Shown here one piece after another: positions 21,701 to 24,400 of a stretch of DNA of 24,400 bases. Source of the stretch: Wuchereria bancrofti (lineage: Eukaryota > Nematoda > Chromadorea > Rhabditida > Onchocercidae). Where the stretch lies: positions 23,519,550-23,543,949 of the forward strand of contig SSBO01000012.1 of NCBI GenBank assembly GCA_005281725.1. Reading direction: 5' to 3'. A program made the position numbers and the translations under genes. Positions within the stretch are counted from its first letter, which is position 1; each line of letters opens with the position of its first letter. The notes below the pieces were generated by a model that saw only the letters and a list, made by a program, of their open reading frames with translations, did no database searches and was not told the origin of the DNA.

Positions 21701-23447
21701 AAAATGATAGTAGCATTAGCAACACTTTTAGGACTGAATTGAAGTATACATGTTAACTGAAAAAAAGGAAAAAATTAATGTCACGAAGGATTAATGCCAT
21801 TTTTTAAATATAATTTTAAAATAATTATCAAAATAAATTTAAATGTTTTCTACTTCCGAAAGAAAATAATCATTAATTTAAAAAATTTTATATGTTACAA
21901 GCATAAAATCACAAAAGAAAAATCATTTTAGTTTCAAAACAAAATTTTTTTCGCTAAGAATTGAGCATCATTATAGTAATTTATGATGAATAATCAAAAT
22001 TTTTATATTCATAAGTTTGTTAACTGATAACATAATTTTTAATTAGCAAAATTATCACAAGATATGATTGATTTATCAAATAGTTGAAATGTGCAGGAAA
22101 TGATACTAATGAATTTAAATCAAAATTTAAGTAAAATACAAACATTAGTTGTGAGATCAGCTAACTCTCGTAGTTCATCTTCTTCAAATGCTTCATTTCG
22201 AATCATATGTCCAAGTTTGAAATTAAAACAAAACGATACATTACCTCGAATTTGTTTCTGTAATTTTTCATTTTCTCTCTCAATTTTCAAAACATTAGAA
22301 GTACGCTTAAAAATAGTATTACACGTTATAAACGTTAAAAATACGCGTAACAAACGTAACAATTTATTAACAATGTTTTCTTGCTTTTTTTTTTAAATTT
22401 ATTGATAATTAATATTGCATTAGTATTCGCGAAAAATAAATAATATTAGATTTTTCTATGACAAATTTTACCAAATATCTCTTAAAATTTAACTGATAAA
22501 TTTGATTTTTGATTAATACAAAAATTTGAGATGAAAATTTAACCTCGAAAATATTATTATTCAAGATATTTCGACCAATAACAAACATATTAATCACTTC
22601 TATTGTAATACGTAATGCTGTATTGGTTGTATCAGTTAATGTTAATTTTAACCATGGCGAAACATTTTCACATCGCATCTAAAAATTTAAAATAAAATTT
22701 ACAATTTGTTTGATAATATTTTTTTTTTTTTTTTTTGAAATAATCGTTGACATATTGATCAAATTCCTGTTTTTCATTTCTAATAAATAAAAATTTTTGC
22801 TATCATTCAAAGGAATATGTAAACGATAAATTAACTATCTTAGCAAAATTAAATTCACTTTTTCTTCTTTTCTTTACTAACAAAAAATTTTTTTCTTCTA
22901 AAAAACTTTTTAAATTTAGGAAAAAAGAAAAAAAAAGTGTTAAAATGATTCATTGCAAATTATTTTTTTTTTCAAAAAAATCTCTATCAATTTATTTTGT
23001 TAAATTGGCAGAGTTCAAAAATAGCAAAATGTGATAATTTCTTCTCGATCATTCAATTATCTTTTTTTTTTTTTAATTTTTACTATCACAACATTATTCC
23101 TTTTTTTTTCTTCTAAAAAATTTTTTAAATTTACAATGTTAAATGATGATTTCTTCTCGAATATTCAATTATCTTCTTTATTTTTTTTAATTTTTACTAT
23201 CACAACATTATTCCCTTTTTTTCTTCTAAAAAATTTTTTAAATTTAAGAAAAAAAGTGTTAAAATTGATAAATAAATAAGATTTAATACCTGTAATTGAA
23301 AAAGAAATGAATTATAATATGAATTTTGATGAAATGCAGTCGAACTACGTACAATTTTCATAATATGTTCAAATTCAGCAATTGCTGTTTCATGCGAATA
23401 AAGTAACATATTTAATACATCGGTATTAATTGATTGATCCAAACTTC
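7504..23447 (-). CDS. lpd-3: Bridge-like lipid transfer protein 1 (BLTP1 / KIAA1109 / Tweek / LPD-3), C-terminal part, 30 exons
   Basis: Minus-strand exons, 5' to 3': 23447-23290, 22678-22544, 22305-22144, 21756-21691, 21118-21010, 20915-20842, 20604-20389, 20297-20244, 19885-19718, 19427-19233, 18130-17942, 17609-17382, 16856-16717, 16059-15997, 15328-15163, 14649-14512, 14010-13870, 13381-13286, 13082-12913, 12711-12558, 12085-11945, 11851-11702, 11233-11111, 10639-10383, 9792-9606, 9000-8861, 8611-8530, 8216-8106, 7924-7739, 7650-7504. Phases agree throughout and give 1447 aa plus stop. The first exon enters mid-codon, so the gene continues past the right edge. Family members run to roughly 4000-5000 aa, so this is about the last third, including the FSA_C region. 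Diagnostic blocks are FPRPWYRRRIAQRL, WALFYLNQP and the C-terminal ILRKLQIFDHRNTIPK; they match the human homologue as I recall it. The protein forms a hydrophobic groove that carries phospholipid between ER and plasma membrane. Donors at 8529, 10382, 20841 and 21009 are weak or non-GT. Confidence 0.93.
8334..8385. repeat. 52-bp dispersed repeat, copy 1, with stem-loop
   Basis: Intronic segment that matches 15438-15489 at 50 of 52 positions by eye, in the same orientation. It contains the inverted repeat AAATTTTG-CTAA-CAAAATTT at 8353-8372 (8-bp arms, 4-base loop). Confidence 0.85.
9095..9195. repeat. TACTGTATT-rich imperfect repeat cluster in an intron
   Basis: Variants of TACTGTATT and ACTGCATTA recur at irregular short spacing. 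The same kind of cluster appears at 18560-18715 in another intron of the same gene. No coding or RNA feature is apparent. Confidence 0.6.
10383..16856 (-). CDS. lpd-3: lpd-3 exons 13-24 of the window (central block)
   Basis: Twelve exons run from FFGEAGECMLRNR to EGEITANR. Landmarks are IYYSTNDAIKCLKSFP, SLPYLYVSANVANMPEETAL, PLIADFFQQLLENLPQQ, YNPHQPSPLDAFALTLDNF, ATFTYDMRKLSQLIAFPRPW, YRRRIAQRLLLKN, LTLEASINIHWETFKAKIQM, QPFVERRLSIRFAVSF, KINFTELKIQIVWMGRVFI and SLLLNDEWKLKND. The FPRPWYRRRIAQRL patch corresponds to the FPKAWYRRSIARRL patch I remember from human KIAA1109 and is strong family evidence. The exon at 15163-15328 has partial duplicate copies in the intron upstream of it. Two donors in this block are GTTCGT (at 11944 and 10382), unusual but required by phase. 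Confidence 0.9.
13534..13750. repeat. 73-bp intronic tandem repeat, ~3 copies
   Basis: GATGTTGTTAAAATAAACTG recurs at 13547, 13620 and 13693, an exact 73-base period. Each unit contains smaller AAAATAAACT sub-repeats; the third copy is cut short. It lies in the intron between exons 14010-13870 and 13381-13286. An (AT)n stretch precedes it at about 13494-13508. Confidence 0.93.
14734..15140. repeat. 142-157-bp intronic tandem repeat, ~2.7 copies
   Basis: ATCGTTCAAAAACAAAAA recurs at 14734, 14876 and 15033. Each unit then carries several TTCATAATTAAT sub-repeats and a TTTAAATAACTACAAAATTC segment. The unequal spacing (142 and 157) comes from one extra sub-repeat in the second copy. It fills the intron between exons 15328-15163 and 14649-14512. 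Confidence 0.92.
15269..15884. repeat. Tandem partial duplication of an lpd-3 exon 5' end and its flanking intron
   Basis: The segment from ACATATAAATATGG to the intron side of the acceptor (15269-15361) includes the first ~60 bases of exon 15328-15163. It recurs at about 15491-15568 (lacking its first part), 15570-15660 and 15668-15760. Each copy keeps TTGATGATGTTGATTTTATT and the minus-strand acceptor TTTTTAG or a near match, with a variable CTA/CTG triplet run. A second block around CGATAATTTTAGTATCATTC is also duplicated (about 15368-15441 and 15812-15884). The copies lie upstream of the real exon in transcription order. Confidence 0.92.
15438..15489. repeat. 52-bp dispersed repeat, copy 2
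   Basis: Matches 8334-8385 at 50 of 52 positions. Here it sits exactly between the first duplicated intron block and the second partial exon copy. One stem base pair is lost (CAAAGTTT in place of CAAAATTT). Confidence 0.85.
16060..16716. other. Long lpd-3 intron without recognisable content
   Basis: A 657-bp intron with poly-T runs and AT-rich sequence. No exon with matching phase, RNA gene or tandem unit is evident. It includes the near-duplicate words GATTATTATAAATGTCCCC and CATTATAGATGTCC. Confidence 0.6.
17212..17273. repeat. AAT/AAC trinucleotide microsatellite
   Basis: Interrupted run of AAT and ACA/AAC triplets within the intron between exons 17609-17382 and 16856-16717. Confidence 0.9.
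17382..18130 (-). CDS. lpd-3: lpd-3 charged linker exons
   Basis: Two exons, 18130-17942 (63 codons) and 17609-17382 (76 codons), interrupt the beta-rich body. The first is strongly basic and probably helical: it reads YEQTQKLAMMKSH, then WELRRLKKLQLIRVKQFKES, then RLKRQKLRGKQLKKAP. The second begins acidic (KIEDEEDAEEKSDSES), contains the doublet SIDQSIDQ, and ends in FVFDMQ before the well-conserved-looking FFGEAGECMLRNR. Low complexity and charge suggest an exposed loop on the outside of the lipid groove. No specific binding motif is recognisable. Confidence 0.85.
18131..19232. other. Largest lpd-3 intron in the window, with TACTGTA-rich patch
   Basis: An 1102-bp intron flanked by phase-0 exons. 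At 18560-18715 it has an imperfect cluster of TACTGTA, GGTACTGTACC and AGTACTGTATT words. I see no exon, RNA gene or inserted element with terminal repeats. Confidence 0.6.
19233..23447 (-). CDS. lpd-3: lpd-3 exons 1-10 of the window (N-terminal block, ~416 aa)
   Basis: Ten exons carry alternating short beta-strand-like segments, as expected for the repeating-beta-groove fold of this family. Readable stretches, in order, include SHETAIAEFEHIMKIVRSST, ENVSPWLKLTLTDTTNTALR, NFKLGHMIRNEAFEEDELRE, LTCILQFSPKSVANA, ESHLANFMLKIYDNFEMLQL, SALLFGVKDAEATVKFIRGA, EVTPTNFTFFPLGVCKIVV and RIGSLTGAVWNTCVAI. The join 20842 to 20604 is in frame only if the intron starts with GC (GCAAGT). The join 21010 to 20915 uses GTTCAC as donor. 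Both exons are supported by their translation; their exact edges are less certain. The exon upstream of 23447 is beyond the window or hidden by the minisatellite. Confidence 0.85.
21262..21620. repeat. 121-149-bp intronic tandem repeat, 3 copies
   Basis: TAATTTTCATCTGA recurs at 21271, 21392 and 21541. Each copy continues with a TAAATCGAAA segment, CATTAAATATACAAAAT and TAATTAAAATGTTTTTGC (the last word absent in copy three). The second copy is longer because CATTAAATATACAAAAT is itself repeated. It lies in the intron between exons 21756-21691 and 21118-21010. Confidence 0.92.
22891..23270. repeat. ~112-bp intronic tandem repeat, 2 full copies plus a fragment
   Basis: CTTCTCGATCATTCAATTATC-like sequence occurs at 23041 and 23153, followed in both by TTTTTACTATCACAACATTA and CTTCTAAAAAATTTTTTAAA. 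A related fragment (CTTCTAAAAAACTTTTTAAA, then AGTGTTAAAA) lies at about 22896-22945. It is inside the intron between exons 23447-23290 and 22678-22544. The open frames seen here on either strand are repeat artefacts. Confidence 0.88.
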
Positions 23448-23489
23448 CTAAATAATAAATTTAATATTATTTATTTTGATATTATCACT

Positions 23490-24400
23490 TCTTTTTTTTG
23501 ATAACGATTTAGTTCTATTAGCATAATATTCATATAAAAGTTTATTAAATAAATAAGACTGGTAAATACTGATTAATTTATTGTTATCATACTTTTATCA
23601 ACTGATTAATTTATTGTTACCATACTTTTATCATAAAGTTTCTCGTATTTCTTCCTTTATTTTTTATAACGATTTGTTCTATTAGCATAATATTCATATA
23701 AAAGTTTATTAAATAAATAAAACTGGTAAATACTGATTAATTTATTGTTATCATACTTTTATCAACTGATTAATTTATTGTTATCATACTTTTATCAACT
23801 GATTAATTTATTGTTATCATATTTTTATCGCAAAGTTTCTCGTATTTCTTTCTTTATTTTTTATAATGATTTATTCTATTAGCATAATATTGGTATAAAA
23901 GTCTATTAAATAAAACTAGTAAATACTGTTTAATTTATTGTTATCATACTTTTACCAACTGATTAATTTATTGTTATCATACTTTTATCAACTGATTAAT
24001 TTATTGTTATCATACTTTTATCAACTGATTAATTTATTGTTATAATACTTTTATCATAAAGTTTCTCGTATTTCTTTCTTTATCTTTTATAATGATTTAT
24101 TATATTAGAATAATATTAGCATAGAAGTTTGTTAAATAAATAAAACTAGTAAATACTGATTAATTCATTGTTATCATACTTTTATCAACTGATTAATTTA
24201 TTGTTATCATGTTTTTATCACAAAGTTTCTCGTATTTCTTTCTTTATTTTTTATAATGATTTATTCTATTAGCATAATATTGGTATAAAAGTCTATTAAA
24301 TAAAACTAGTAAATACTGTTTAATTTATTGTTATCATACTTTTACCAACTGATTAATTTATTGTTATCATACTTTTATCAACTGATTAATTTATTGTTAT
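23490..24400. repeat. Composite (nested) minisatellite, runs off the window
   Basis: A large unit marked by TTTCTCGTATTTCTT recurs at about 23639, 23836, 24062 and 24226, giving periods near 197, 226 and 164 bases. Inside each large unit a 33-base unit (ACTGATTAATTTATTG, then TTATCATACTTTTATCA) is repeated one to four times. The large-unit lengths differ mainly by whole 33-base steps, plus a small AAAT indel. The array continues past the right edge and lies in an intron, or upstream, of lpd-3. Confidence 0.95.

Noticed and set aside
23031..23279. Phe-rich plus-strand frame with internal repeat
   Set aside because: It is the translation of the ~112-bp intronic tandem repeat and poly-T, not a protein.

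Overview
This window looks like nuclear DNA from a nematode. It is very AT-rich, with long A and T homopolymer runs in non-coding DNA. It holds three protein-coding genes split into short exons by mostly small introns, and no sign of operons, Shine-Dalgarno sites or bacterial gene density. The first gene fragment is a cytoplasmic intermediate filament protein that keeps a lamin-type tail, an architecture typical of nematode (and other protostome) filaments. A clade III / filarial-type worm is a reasonable guess but is not shown by the sequence. None of the three genes is a single long open frame. I rebuilt each from splice sites and reading-frame phase, and every junction given keeps frame.

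Layout. (1) 271-1098, plus strand: the last three exons of the intermediate filament gene (lamin-tail domain and stop); the rest lies left of the window. (2) 1739-2876: about thirteen tandem copies of an 88-bp satellite between genes. (3) 3441-3827: an unusually GC-rich stretch with repeated, partly palindromic GGTAC words, just upstream of the next gene and probably its promoter/5' UTR. (4) 3828-6823, plus strand: a complete eight-exon gene for exosome ring subunit RRP42/EXOSC7, predicted 309 aa. (5) 6824-7503: a short convergent intergenic region. (6) 7504 to 23447, minus strand: thirty exons encoding the C-terminal ~1447 aa of a BLTP1/KIAA1109/Tweek/LPD-3 bridge-like lipid transfer protein. 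Its upstream part lies beyond the right edge. (7) 23490-24400: a composite minisatellite in the next intron, running off the window.

The three genes have unrelated jobs (cytoskeleton, RNA decay/processing, lipid transport at membrane contacts), and nothing suggests they work together. I found no new defence, mobile or biosynthetic system. The most notable feature is structural: introns of the lipid-transfer gene are full of independent local tandem duplications. One of these has copied the 5' end of an exon with its splice acceptor three times. Other unusual points are a three-unit higher-order pattern in the 88-bp satellite, one likely GC-AG intron and several weak splice donors, a 52-bp stem-loop-bearing repeat shared by two introns, and a possible alternative C-terminus.
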